A DNA stretch of 64,000 bases, from positions 12,841 to 76,840 of the forward strand of contig NPFB01000096.1 of the NCBI GenBank assembly GCA_014084085.1, written 5' to 3'. How positions within the stretch are numbered: position 1 is the stretch's first letter; the number at the start of each line of letters is the position of its first letter. The DNA is from Hondaea fermentalgiana. Taxonomy: Eukaryota > Sar > Bigyra > Thraustochytrida > Thraustochytriidae. The notes beneath the pieces are model-generated. The model searched no databases. It was not told the origin of the DNA and saw nothing but the letters and a program-made list of their open reading frames with translations. The position numbers were made by a program, and so were the translations under genes. Of the stretch, positions 1 to 12,784 are shown in pieces.

Positions 1-472
1 CGCCGCCTCGCTCGTCTGCGCGCGCGGCGAGGCCGAGGCAGGCGGAGCAGCGCAGCGCAGCGCAGCGCAGGGCAGGGCAGGCAGGCTTTGCTTAGCGGCT
101 CTGGACCCGAGTTGGACTCTTCGTGTTCATGGACGGCCAATGTAATGTTCACACACACACAAACACGCACAACGTAATGTTCACAGATGAGGCCATCATG
201 GGGAGCGGCGCGGCGGCCATTTGCGGTGGGACAGGCTGGGGGCCTGGGAGCAGTGGGTTGGCGAGAGGAAGGGGAAGCAAGCAAGGAAGGAAGGAAGGAA
301 AGCAAGCGGAGGTCGAGAGAGAGAGAGAGAGTCAGAGAGGGTAGATTGCATCAATCACCGTGTGTTGTCTTGTCTTGTCTCAGGCCCGTGCCGTTCATTG
401 TATACCGAAAAGAGAGCAGAATTAAACTCATGGTTGACTTCAATATTTCCTGTTCAGCACAGTGGGTCTCGG
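1..472. other. Intergenic/3' flank with microsatellites
   Basis: No gene is supported here. The stretch begins GC-rich with GCGCA-type repeats around 50-80, has a CA/ACAC run near 150-170, AAGG-type repeats near 285-300 and a GA run near 316-332. It lies 3' of the minus-strand giant gene, which ends at 473. The short open frames in it are low-complexity and overlap each other in several frames. Confidence 0.6.
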
Positions 473-2074
473 TCAAGCAGAACCCTCACGAGGCGCATCC
501 AAAAGCGCGTGCAGATATTTGCAAGGCACGTCAAGTGTCTGGATGGCAGCCTGGACATCCCCGGGAAGATCCTCATACTCGCTCCAGTAAGAGACAAGTT
601 CCCTGACAGCCAGCTCGCCATTGTGGAAGCCAGAAATCTCCGCGCAAGCCGCATCCAAGGCCTCCAGCACAGCGACGCGCGCGAGGGCCTCTTTGGCATC
701 CTCCGATCCGAGCAGCGCAGATATGCCCGCTGGAGGCGCTTGGCGGAATGTCCCGCCAAGCGAATCGTGCTTGCGCGGTTGCAAACGCTGGCAAAGCAAC
801 TCCTGCAGGACCTCAAGGTGGCGAACCTTGATCTCGAGCTGTGCTTGACCCGAAACTTCGAGCACTACGTCCGCGTCCGGCGACAACGGCTGGCCCTGCT
901 TAATCATAGCAGCAAAACGAGCGGCGCGCATCTGCGCATGCTCGAGCAAAGTTCGCATTGGATCGCCGAGCGATAAACTGTCGATGGCGGCTTGGGCCTT
1001 CTCTGGCAACGTTTGACCTGCAGGTAAATTCATGACGCGAACCACACGACTTACCCCGCCGGCTAAAAGATGCGTTGCGGGCCATTTCTCCTCAAAGGAA
1101 AACCTCACCGCTGGTGTGCTCCATGCCAGTTCCGTTTCAAGGCCCGTCGAAGCTGTCAGTGTATTGATCTTGACAAGAGCGCCCAGCGTGGACCATCGAG
1201 CGAGATGAGCGCTGACATTGCCGACATGGAAAAGGGAGATTTCCTCGCATTCAACGTTCGCAACTTCGCGCATCCACTCCATCATGTTATTGTGAGCGTC
1301 AACGAGCGTCTTGATCATGGCTCGTAGAGGCGTTTCCTGACCATCGACAATGAGGAGGTCATCAAATGGCAAACTCTCGAGCCCACCAAGGTCCTCAACG
1401 GCTTGGCACTCAAACTGATGACCACGACGACAGCCTTCCCAAGCCTTTTGAAACTGCTCGCTTTCTTCCGCAGATAGATATTCTTGCACCGCAGACAACG
1501 CCGACTTGAACTTCGCCCCGTTTGCATAATTCTGAAGCTTCCGCGCTCCAACAACGAGCCCGCTGAGATAATGCGACACGCGTGGCACCTCGCGAGCCCA
1601 CGCAGGTAGTTCTTTGAGTAACTCTTCGAATCGAGCCCCACACCATTGGCCACCCTCACTCGCAAAAGCTGCCAGGACCGTCAGCGGGTAGCGAGGCGCC
1701 ACCTCTTTGCGTTGATGCCAAAGTTCCTCCTGGATTGCATCGCCCTCCATAGCTCCAGCCTGCACGTTGAGTTGGCACGCTTCCGGGAAGATTTCCTCGT
1801 GCACCTTCGCCGCGGCAGCGGGCGACTGCGCTTGGCGCTCTCGAATTTCGCTTTCGCGCAATTGCACCAACGGGTGTCCACGCAGCTCCTCGTGCGCGCG
1901 TCCGAGTGCTCGTTGCGCTTCTTTGGCCAACCAAGATTTCAGATCACTTCCTTGATGTAACGTGCGAAGCTCCTTTTGATACATTGATTCCAGCGAGCGA
2001 CGGTGAGCAATTGCATTTTTGCCGGCCTGAGGGAGGATCAAGGTGTTTTCGCTAAGAGCGAGGTTTGGCTTGGA

Positions 2075-2112
<38 letters not shown>

Positions 2113-5100
2113 TTTGGTGCGGCCGCTGTTGCTGCTGTCGATGGTGAGCCGCCAAAAGCAAGGATATCAAGGCGCCCGAGGCCTCTTGGTCGCTGTAAAG
2201 ACCAGCGACCGTCTTGAAAGCTTGCCATGCATGACAAGCCTGCCGAACACGAGGGTTCTCTTCGTCTCCCCCAGGTGAGATGCTCAAGAGCGGAAACAAC
2301 ATCAAGAGCCACAAAATGCGGTATTCCAGCGGCTCGAGATTGCCCTCTGTGTAGGCTGTAGAGCTCTCCTCCATCTCAGGAAGCCCGAGAACGTGCTCGT
2401 CCTCTTCGCCCGACACCCCGTGGCTCACCCCACCAACAAATTCATGAAACTCACCGCCAAGCGCATTTCCGCACTTAGGACAGGGTGCCGTGGTGTACGG
2501 CCTTCCACAATCTCCGATGCTGTACAGATACCCGCACGTTGGGCACTTATTGGCCGTCGTCCCATCACTGATGCTCCGAACGAGCTCCAAAGCAGACATG
2601 GCAACGCCAGGAAGCGTGGATTTCTCTAGACGTTCGGCGTAGAAAGGCATCGCAAAGCCGCCACCCAAAGTGTGCAGTGATCCACCTGGGGAAATTAGTG
2701 CATTCCAAAGGAGCGCTGGCCCCTCAAATGCTTCACACCCTTCTTCAAGCTGGACAGGTGCGGTCTGGACCCCCAAGGCATCCCACAGGCCTACCGCGCC
2801 TCCAGAACCAAAATTTGGAACGCAAGCAAGTAGCTCATCCACTCCCTGTCGCGGAGCATTCATGAATGGCTCATACCAAGGCATCGTGTGGCTTTCCATG
2901 AGGCTCATTGCCGTTAAATGTGCCCGCGCGCGTTCCATACCTGTTTCTCCATACATACTTGCAATCTTTCGAATGACGAAATTACGCAAGGGAGCACAAG
3001 CAGCGCTGAATGGACGCAACAGAGGCGCAACGAGTGGAGCTTTGACAGAGCTTCCCTCAAGAGCGATTTCGAGCGCTCTGGTGCCAAATATTGCGCAGAA
3101 AAGCTTCCAGGCGGCTGCCGTCATATTGTCTACGCGCTGATGACTTGGAGGGGAAGACATGAAGTGTATCCATGTCCCGAGCGACTTCGCGTCCACAATG
3201 TCGAGCGCAACGAGTCGAAGAGCAGTACACAGACGTTCTTGGGGTCGTGAAACCACCTTCTCATCTAAGGCTGCGATGATTTCTCCCATGCGAGTGACGC
3301 GTGAACGGTCGCTCCCAGGCCCCAAGCAAAGGGAGCGTGCGAGCAGCTTCTCTGAAGCCTGGTGCGTGAGCAAATACTCCACGAAGCGAGCAATACTTTT
3401 CGGCTCGAGACTGCCTCTTACGGCTTCCAGACGCACTACAAGCGAACCAATGCTTGTCAGCTTGAAATTCAAAGTGCCCGACCCTGCCTCAAGCTCGATC
3501 GCGCATCTAAGCGCGCTGCGCGAGCCGGAACGCTTGAAGGCAAGCCACAGCTCAACGAGCGTCGCAAGACCACTTGCATTGGCCACCTGCACACGATCTG
3601 CCTTGCAGTATCGCAGGATCCGCTCAAAACATTCGGCACTGTGAGTGGTCTCTTCCTTGCGCAATGCCTGCGCGACATCCTTGAAAATATGGTCTATTGC
3701 ATTCGTGCTCCGTAGGTCGAGATCTGTCGGGTACTTCACGAGCCCAAGCAAGAGGATGTGATGTCGCCATTTCCAAAAGAAATTCACCACTGTATCGATC
3801 TTGGGCTCTCCGTGGCCAAGTCGATCCAGCGAGTCAGACAACGTCGATGGACATCGAATTTCAGCATCAGGAAGTCGCCAAGAAAGAGCGAGCTCCTGGA
3901 CCAAACTGTCCAGAAGACGCCGCACCAAAGGGTCGGGAAGTACCTTCTCGCTCAACGCGATTCCTGGAAATGCCTGTTGCATACTGCCAGCACCACTTCG
4001 AGCTGCATCGAGCAAGTAAGCAGCGCACGGAAACGGAGAATTCTTCATCAAAGTCTGTGCCATCGTCTGCGCCATGATGGAGGAGCTCAGCTCCAAATTG
4101 ACAGGGCCCTGCTGCTGGAATGTAAAGGCAGAAGCAAGAAAAATTGTCGCTGCTATCTCCTCGTCTGAGCGCCAATAGCTTTCGTCGCTTGTTAGAAGAG
4201 TACCGGTAATACAAGATCGACCATTTGTCTTCCGGATGACGAAGTCTGCGCACTGAAAAAGGGTACCGCGAAGATCTTCGAGCACGTGCGTCCGCAGAGA
4301 CTTCGAACTACTCTTTGCTGCTGTGCACAATCGTTGCCAAGCCTTCATACGCCGAGTCTCTTCGTCGCAGGACAGATCCCAAGTCTTCAAAAATACACTG
4401 TTCACAGACAATCGTGCCAGCGCGGCAGCGGATGCCCGGTGCGACTCTTGGTTTTCCGGAGACTGGCTTCTTCCAATGTACTCTTCCAGCAGATTTCGGC
4501 AAGCTTCTGCTACGCAGGTAGCGTCGGCGGCAATTTCCGCAAGACGTGGCCAACGACTCGCAAGGCTATGGTTGGTATCACGAATCTCGATCAACTCCAC
4601 CACTTCACGAAGTCTTTCGCAAGGAATGCAGCAGTCGAGAACAAGTGGGCTCACGTGAATAATTGCCCGAAGGCCCTTTTGAAGAAGGTGTCTGTCAAAG
4701 AGATTGCTCAGCGAGTCATTGGGCCGCAAGCGGCTCGACAAGGGATCCATGACGTGGTATGAGTCCCCCATTCCCAAGAGCAAAAGCACACTTACAGTGT
4801 CTGCCCGGGACAGCGCGCAAAGGTCGATGAGTAGATCGCGTCCGCGCTTAAGTGCGGCCGCGACTGCGCGAGAGAATGCATCCAGGGAGATATGGTCGCG
4901 TGCTTCCACCCGAATAAACTGACTAGGGACCGTTTCGAGTCTGCTGTCGCTGGAGAAGATCGTCAAGAGCTTCCCAGAACGCTTGCCCAAAACGCCACTC
5001 GCATCGTCGAGGGCTTTCAACAGCCGGAGATCCTCGTCATTTGGCCACACCATCCCAGTATTTTGCATTCTCTCGACTAGTTGAGCGTAGATAGACATAG

Positions 5101-8100
5101 GACGTGACGTGCTACTTGGCATCTGTTGCGGGACAGGAAACCCGGAATTCACAACGGAAACGCGCGAGAGTACAGCATCATGAACACCTTGAAGTTGACT
5201 GGAGTGCATGCACAGGATCAGGCGAGCACCGGGACCAATCGCTACCGTCTCAAATGAGGTCCCCATTTGTAGTGTCGAAGTTTCGCCGTCGGTAAAGTCG
5301 TTCAAGAGCGCATGAATACAGTCTAAAATGGGCTCGGGGTTCACGAGAACAGCCGTCCCGCCGTTCTGAAGGCTGGTTCGCAGCCGCAGCAACGCCTCTT
5401 GACTCGCGTCCTCTGTACTCCGCGCCCAGCTACTCACGCATATAATCTCGCGCTGGCGTTCTTTAAAAGTCTCTGGTGTTCGTTGGCCATTCGAAGCGGC
5501 CTCCTCCTCCTTGTTTACTGCAAGAGCTTTTTTGGCCTTCAGTGCCGCTGATAGGACTTTCTGGTGATATTTGAGCTTTTCGAAAGTTCTCTCGGCATTT
5601 TTGTCGCCTGTGAGCGTGCACCGGACTATCTCGAGGGTGAGACTCGCGACCGCCTTGTCGCGCCAGAATGGAGCGAGGAAATCAGCCATCGGCATGTCTG
5701 CAAGGTCACCTGGCGTATGAATTTCTCGCTTCTTCAAAACTTCGAGAACCCGCTTGCGAGTCGAGCGCTCAAATGAGACGAAGGCAGTTTCAATCCAGCC
5801 GCCAATCTCCTGGTCCGCATTCCATTCTGATGAGAGTGCGTCGCGCCGGACAAGCGGCGAAGTATCGCCACACATTCTGTCGTATTTGCGAAGATGTTGC
5901 CGTGCATTGCGTACAAGATCTGGCATCTTTTCTACGCAGTTGTTGGCTAGACAGACCTCCTTAAAGTCCAATTCTGTCAGGCGCGCAAGCTCGCCAACCT
6001 TGGTCACCCCTGTCAACTCGACCACACTCGTGGAAAGGCCAATGCCTAAGAGATCCAGCACAAAAGCTTCACACTTGGATAGCCTTGCGCACAGACGCTC
6101 GTCCAATTCGTGAAGCCAGTCGCTCAAGTCTCTGACACTCTCATACACGACCAAAAGACCTCGCGGTGGCATTGCAGGGTCACGCAGTAGCCGTAGAACG
6201 CTTTCTTGATTTACCTTTGGTCCCATCTTGAGTGCATTCCAAGTCTGTTCAGACTCCGTTTTCGACCTTCGTTGGAGGTAAGCGGCACATGTGACAGGCT
6301 CCAAATCGGATGCATCCAATGCATCCCATACTTGCGCGCATGCCTGCGCCGTTGCTCGCGCAAACACGAGTAGATCACGAACTGGAACGTTGCCGACAGC
6401 GCGCGCGATGAGCTGTTGTTCCTTGTCATGCAAGGATTGCTTCGTCCAACCTTTAGCCGCGGCGGTAGCCATATCCGTCAGCTCGCCAGTTGTCTGTTTC
6501 TCGTGAACGAGAACGAGAATACGATTGGCCAGGGCGCGCCCGACGGGAATCTTTTTCGGCGAACTTGAAAGAAAGTTCGACGTGGCGCAAAAACCGAACG
6601 TGTTGGACCCCGAGCCCGCCCTTTGGTCTCGATGACGGCCCACTCGTGTCTGATGGTCATCGAGCAATCCGTGCAGAGCTCGCAGGGGGCCGTCAGGCCC
6701 CGTGCGTGCCATTGACATTTCTTCCATCACAGCACACGGAAGAACCTCTGCTGAAGAAGAAGAGGAAGAAGAAGTGCTCCTGCCTTGTAGACCAACGAGG
6801 GCGTTTCCAAGCTTGCGAACGAGAGATGCCGAAGTCCGCGGGGAAAATTGCAGCGCGAACGACTGAACTCTAGGGAAGTGGTCTCTAAGGAGTGGCGTGG
6901 ATGAGAGGTTCCCTCGCATTTGCCGCATGGCCAGTTTGATGGAGAGACTCTTCGACATTCCATCATTACCCAAGAGAAGGACTGGCTGCCGGGTCAACAT
7001 GCCCAGCGTAAGCACCAGCAGGTTTTCCTTAAAGGCAAGTGTCGGGACAATGGCAGCTGGTACTTCATAAGCATCTGCAATACAGCTCCGCGCAGCATCA
7101 AACCATTCCTTCCACGATGTTTGTGACTCTGGAATTGCCAATTCGCTGTCCAAAACCGCATAGAACTCCTCACGAGGCACCATGCGAATTCCTGTCACAA
7201 GGTAGATCGCAAGCACGAGCGCGTGAATCCAAGAACTCTCGCGCGCAATAGCCTGAAGACAATTGTGGTTGTCGTCGAGTGCGCCGGCAATGGCCGCGCA
7301 TTGCGCTGCATCGCGCGCACTCAATACTCCATAATCGGTTTGGTTTCTCTGACTTTGTCTTTGGAAGGCACCAGCAACAGCGAGATAAACTCTTGTCGCA
7401 ACGTCGCGATCGACTCGAGGCGCAAAACGCTCAAAGTTAGCACGCAGGAAAGAGGCCATCGACTCGAGCGGCGGTCTCTCGAGGTTGATCTGCACCGCCC
7501 GCAACGTTTTCGCCAGCGGAAAAACCTCATCGCGATCAGGGTCAGGGTTGCACGTCACAAAAAACAATGGACATGAACTTAAATTCTCTCGCTCCACACC
7601 CTCGGCGCGCGCACGGTTGTGGCGACGCTGCATTCGAACAAGTTGTTCAGTTGTACTCTGCGCAGGACTCGCCGTCACTTCGTCAAGAATGGCAAAGTAC
7701 CAGCTCCTGTCTGCGCTCTCTTCGTCTGTCTGATCCGTTTGCACATCTTCTCGGACCTTTTCACCCAGTGCCTGCACTTCGCGGTGGCCGAAAGCCGCGG
7801 AGAAGGAACAAATAAGGAGATCATGGTCACTGACGTGCCAGACTTGCGAACACTTCAGGAGCTCATAAAGTTTCATGCACAAGTACGTCTTTCCTGTGCC
7901 CGTATCACCGGCGAGCACAATCGAGTGCGCCATCTCGTCTTGTACTCCGGGTTGAGGTGGCATGGATCGAATCGCCTTTGCCATTGCCGTCAGCGCCGCC
8001 GAAGTGTACACAAATGGTAGTCTTTGTTTAACTCGCCGTGAATCGCAATGCAAAGCTAAATGAACAGCACGCTCATCAACGTGACCCATGATGGCTTGCT

Positions 8101-11100
8101 GCGCAAGTTCTTCGAGCTGTGCCGCAGCCTCTTCCGCAGCTGAAGCAAGATGTAACGTCGTCTTCAGGCGACCGCGAGATGCGGGTGCACGAAAAGGTAG
8201 CTCGTAATCCGCCGCGATCTCCAGAGTCAGCTCTACATCGCCGTTTCGGGTATACATCAAGGGCTGGCTCTGAGTCTCGGCGCCAACGACGCGAGCACTG
8301 AACAATCCGACCAAAGCGACACCAAGAGCAGAGTCAAAGACTTCGTGAGCGTCTTCATAGCAGTCGAGCACCAGCATTCTGACCGATCGCAAACTTGTAG
8401 CTGCATTTCTCGAGGCCTCTCGCAGCTCAGAAGCAAGCTCTGCGATTGTCATGCCTTTACGGAGCAAAACACGCTTCCCAGTTTCCACAGCACCCGCGGT
8501 ACGAAGCGAGAGCTCTTCGTCATTGACGAGCCGCACCTGTATGTTCCGTAAAGACCGATTCTGTTCGCAAAGTCGTGCGAAGATTCCGTCTGCAGAACCA
8601 GGTACGACGCGATGGAACGCTTGAGCAACCTCTTCGTCCAACTTGATTGCTTTTTGTGTGAGCAACACGATAACAGGAGTTGGTTTTTCTTTGTCCGCTT
8701 TCGGGATAGCTCGTGCATAACCAGCACACGTCTCGTAAACTTCGAGCTGTTTCCGGGGCGCCAATGTGTCAAGGCCAGCAATAATCAACCCTTTGGCATT
8801 GGCAAGACAGTATCCAGCACGTTCGGGGGTCTTGGTTGCTTCGCGAAGGCCCACGAGCAAAGCATCGAGAGCAACTTCTGAATAGGATTCGTCGATGGCA
8901 AGAATGGTAGTCGCGCCCCCCGCGCCGATAAGGTCCATAGCCCGCGTTGCCCAGTGAGCGAGACTTGCGCCTTTGCCTAATGCGTGTTCCCGAACTGGCT
9001 TGTGATTCCTTTCGAGCAGGATCACAGGTGGTAATGACTGCTTTTGAAGATACAGGGCCGCCTTCTTCTCAACGCTCGCAACAGACTCATGTTGTAACGC
9101 CCAGCTAATGAGCTGCAGGGCCCTCCGTACATCAGAATCATGTTTGGCTTTCGGCTCATTGAGATTTCGTATCGCCGTTCGCGCTGCACCCGGATCGGCC
9201 AGCACGGCCTCCAGGGCAACGCTCTCATTCCAGGCTACGCTTTGCGAACGCAATCGAAGGATCCAAGGAGCATTCGTTTCCAATTTGTCCCACAATTGCT
9301 CCTTGTTATTCAGCTTGTCGCTGGGGAGAAGCGTCTTTTGAGCGCCTTCGACATCTGTTTCTGCACTGTTGGTCTTTGGAATGGCATGTGGCCAGACAAT
9401 GCGAAGTGTACCTGTGTTCTTGAAAGCTACTTCACCCCACTCCTCTTGCGACGCCTGGAAGTTAAACCTGACGCGCATCGCAAGATGCAGGCGATCGCCG
9501 AGTTCGCGAATTCGCTGAACGCGAGACATGAAGATGGTAATTTTTGTAGCGTTCACATTGGATCCAGAGCTACCTGTGTGGATGAGCAGTTGGGAAATCA
9601 TGTCGGGGAGCTCCATGCATCCCAGCTTCTGTAAAGAACGCCCGTGGCCCATCATGCGAAACTCCTTGCCCTTTGTAGCAATAACTTGCACACAGACGCC
9701 ATTTGAATGGTCTGCGACTCTGCACAAATCGTTCTTAGTATTGGCGCTGCCTGGAGGCATTACGAGCAGTTCCAGACGTGCATGCTGCAGAGCGCGTAGG
9801 TTTTCATCAAGTAGAGTTTGTGGCTTCGAATCTTCGAAGCTCAGTAGTCGAACAAGGCCCAAAACGGATGAATCGCGCACTTTCGTCTGAGACAGGAGTC
9901 GCGCAAGACCGACAATCTCCTTTGTGGCATCCTTGGGTTGGCTCCGTGGTGTCAATCCATCCAAATGGTGGCAAACCTCTGAAAGTAGACGTGCGCTGGG
10001 TGTAAGTCGCGGGTCTTGGACAAGTGTCGCTGAGCGCAGCTGCTCAAGCATCTGGTCAAGACTCTCTTTGCCTTCCTTTGAGCGGATATCGATGAGCGCT
10101 CTAATTCCGTCGCGCTCTGCTTCCGCGTGCACGAGCTTTGGCCACTCCTCGATAGCCAGAGGATGTAAAATCTCTTCGCCTTCTTTTACCAAGGTGTCGA
10201 GACTCACGAGCCCAAACCACGGGATGACATGGAGCTCTTTTTGGAAATTCTGCGCCCATATCACGGACCGGGACGAGTGATTTACGGTGTCGACAAAGAA
10301 GCTCACGAGCCTGTGTAAGCGCTGGGGAGTTTTGCGGACATCCGCAAGGATGGGGATCGCAGCCACCGAAAGACGTGCAAGTCGCTGAACCTTTCTGTCG
10401 TCCGCACTCGATTCCGGCTCCAATACTGCGCAACCGGATCCCATCGCAAGTAACGCGCGAAGAGCCTTTACTTCCTTGTCGACGCTGGTCTTCAAGATCA
10501 GGTCGAGCACTGTGCACGAGCTTTGCTCTGCCAAGGCTTCGACGACGTTTGCACGCGCGTTTACAAGAGCCTCGCCCACGAGATCATACAAATCGTCCAC
10601 AGTGCGCAAATCCTCTGCTGACTGCGAGGCGAGGTGAGCAGCGGCATGATGGAACCAGACAGAGTCTGCGGCAGCAGCTCCGTTGCGCCGTTCGAAAGCC
10701 TTGAGATCCTTTAGCGCACGTGCCTCAGCGTTTTGATTCGGGAAGACCGTCATCTCTTGCGTGTAGATCTCCAAACGCTCCGAGAGGCTTTCTAATACAT
10801 CTTCGCTGATGTGGGCTCGTAGGCTCGAATTGACGTACGCTTGAAGTGCCTTCATACGCTCGCCTCGCTCGTTAAGCAATTTTATGCCATCCAGCACGAG
10901 CTCGGCGCCTCCCCGTAAAGCTGACTTCTCGAAATGCTCTGCGACAATAGCGTAAACCTTGACCTCTCTGGAGTCGACCTCTCTAGAACTGTTGTCTGCG
11001 GACCAGTGCTTGCACCATCCCGTCACGTGTTGCAAAGGCCGAGCTTCTATCTTGAATGCGCGCTCAAAGGCCCAAAGAGCCTTTTCAGGGGATTCGTCGG

Positions 11101-12784
11101 GTCCTTGCCTGACCAACGCGCGACAAATTCTGATTTGAAGCTTGATCTCGGACAGCAGCTCCTTAAATTGACTCGCAAAATTCTCTGGAAGGGTAGGTAG
11201 CACGACGTTTTCATGGGTTTCATAGGGAAGATGAACCAGGACAGCGCAAACGAAGCGAACGTAGTCCTCATTGTTGATGCCTTGAAAGTCCTGGCCCAGG
11301 GCCAAAAGAAAAGGAATGATGGACGCTTCCAATCTTTTTACATCCCGAGACGCCTGCTTCCAGTCGATGTCTCTGGACGAGAGCATTCTAGATTTGTAAG
11401 ATAAGCGTTTCCAGGCTGAAAGGAATGTTTGTGCTTCATTGTACCTGAGCATTCGCGTAGCCATCTCCGAGGATGGGTTGGGATAGTATTGGTAGGCCGA
11501 AGCTAGAAGAAGGGGTCCAACGGCGATGAGAAGGAGACTCGCCACATCGGACGAGTCTTTTGCAACATGAAAGACGAGCGGTGCAACATATGGCGCTTGC
11601 TCTTCGGGAATCTCTGCGGCAAATTCCTTGAAGTACTCGGAATTATGACCTTTCTCTCGCCAACGTTGCATGACGACGCTTACACGCATCAGACAAAGCG
11701 TCTCCTCCTGTTCTCCGAAAAATATTAGGCAGCTGGCGAGCGCTTCATTCAGCGGCATCAAATGGGTCACCGCCTTTTGCATCCATGAGAGGAATCTGTC
11801 TTGAGCTGGCGTAGATTGAGACGCTATCTGTACCTCAAGTTGTTTGGCAATCTGAATTTGCCCAAAGTCCAAAAGTGGCAGCTGAAGAGTCTCCATCTCG
11901 GCACGAGGTAGCGTGACAGAGAGCAAAGCTCCATACACAATGTCGCCCTGAAATTCGCGACGGGAAAACCATTTGCGCTTCGTTGCCAGATCGCGAATAG
12001 AGCACGCAATCGTGATGGCCTCAGGGACATCTTTTGGAAAATTGAAAGCGCTTGGACTCTCTACGTCCGGATGTGGACTGTTGAAGATGTCTTCAAATAA
12101 GGCGACCAAAAGTTTGTTACGCATCAGATGCCACGGTGTTGACTGACTGAGAATCTTCTCTACGTCGGAGTCCACGGATTGCACCTCGCTCAATTTGGTA
12201 ATGAGACACGAAAGATGAGATCGGGCGGCCTCCTCCCATCCAATTCCAAAAAGAATTGCTGATGCATGTGCATGCTCCTTCGGCGTGCTGAGTTCCCAAG
12301 GCAAACCCGCTGTCCACTCGTAATCGGCTAAAACGTCCGAAACTTTTCCTCGATACTCGCCTAACATTCCCTCGTACTCATTAAAAATTGCAAGCGGGTT
12401 TTTTCCGTCTTCCATCGCAACAAAATTTACGCTACGAAGGTATTCGCCAATGCGGCAGTCACCAACAAAGCAGACCAAGCCAGAATGTGAGGTCTCTAGG
12501 CTCTTCAAAGGTACAAGTCGACTGTAGAAAGTTTCGTCTTGGAGAATGACAGAAAGTTTGATGAATTCTTCTGTGGACCCACCAAAAAGAGACATTGCAC
12601 TTTCCTTCAATGTCTCAAAGAAACCGCCTCCGGCTTTCGCCATCGTCACCTTGATCAGCACAAGGGCCCCGTGCTGTGTCACCTTAACGTTCTTATCTTT
12701 CTCAAAGTTTTTTTCGCTCTTTGACTTGACGTCGACCTTGACCTCCTTGTCTGCATCGGGCCTGCGGAAGACAATCCAGACCAT
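473..12784 (-). CDS. RNF213: RNF213-like giant AAA+ / RZ-finger ubiquitin ligase
   Basis: This 4103-residue protein reads as a relative of RNF213 (mysterin), a dynein-like AAA+ E3 ligase linked in animals to lipid droplets and antimicrobial ubiquitylation. Seen: a first AAA module with Walker A GDTGTGKT (K1632), a Walker B-like ILDEV near 1698 and a following FFVTCNPDPDRDEVF. A second AAA module has GNDGMSKSL near 1940, VMEEMSMA near 2021 and GFCATSNF near 2065, matching the RNF213 AAA4 pattern. An RZ-type zinc finger has C3414, C3417, C3426, C3435, C3438 and a GGxxH histidine at 3447. No RING motif is visible. Two SAM-like helical segments follow AAA4 (about 2236-2301 and 2340-2390). A 12-residue polyQ tract lies near 3560. 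The ATG at 12784 has a strong context (ACCATGG). It is shorter than human RNF213 (about 5200 aa). Family assignment is firm; orthology and substrates are inferred. The neighbour across the promoter is another giant gene. Confidence 0.88.
2076..2110. repeat. CTG/CAG trinucleotide run (polyQ in RNF213-like)
   Basis: About 11.7 copies of CTG on the plus strand encode 12 consecutive glutamines on the minus strand, followed after a short gap by more Q-rich sequence. It lies about 100 residues C-terminal of the RZ finger. Length polymorphism is likely. Confidence 0.9.
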
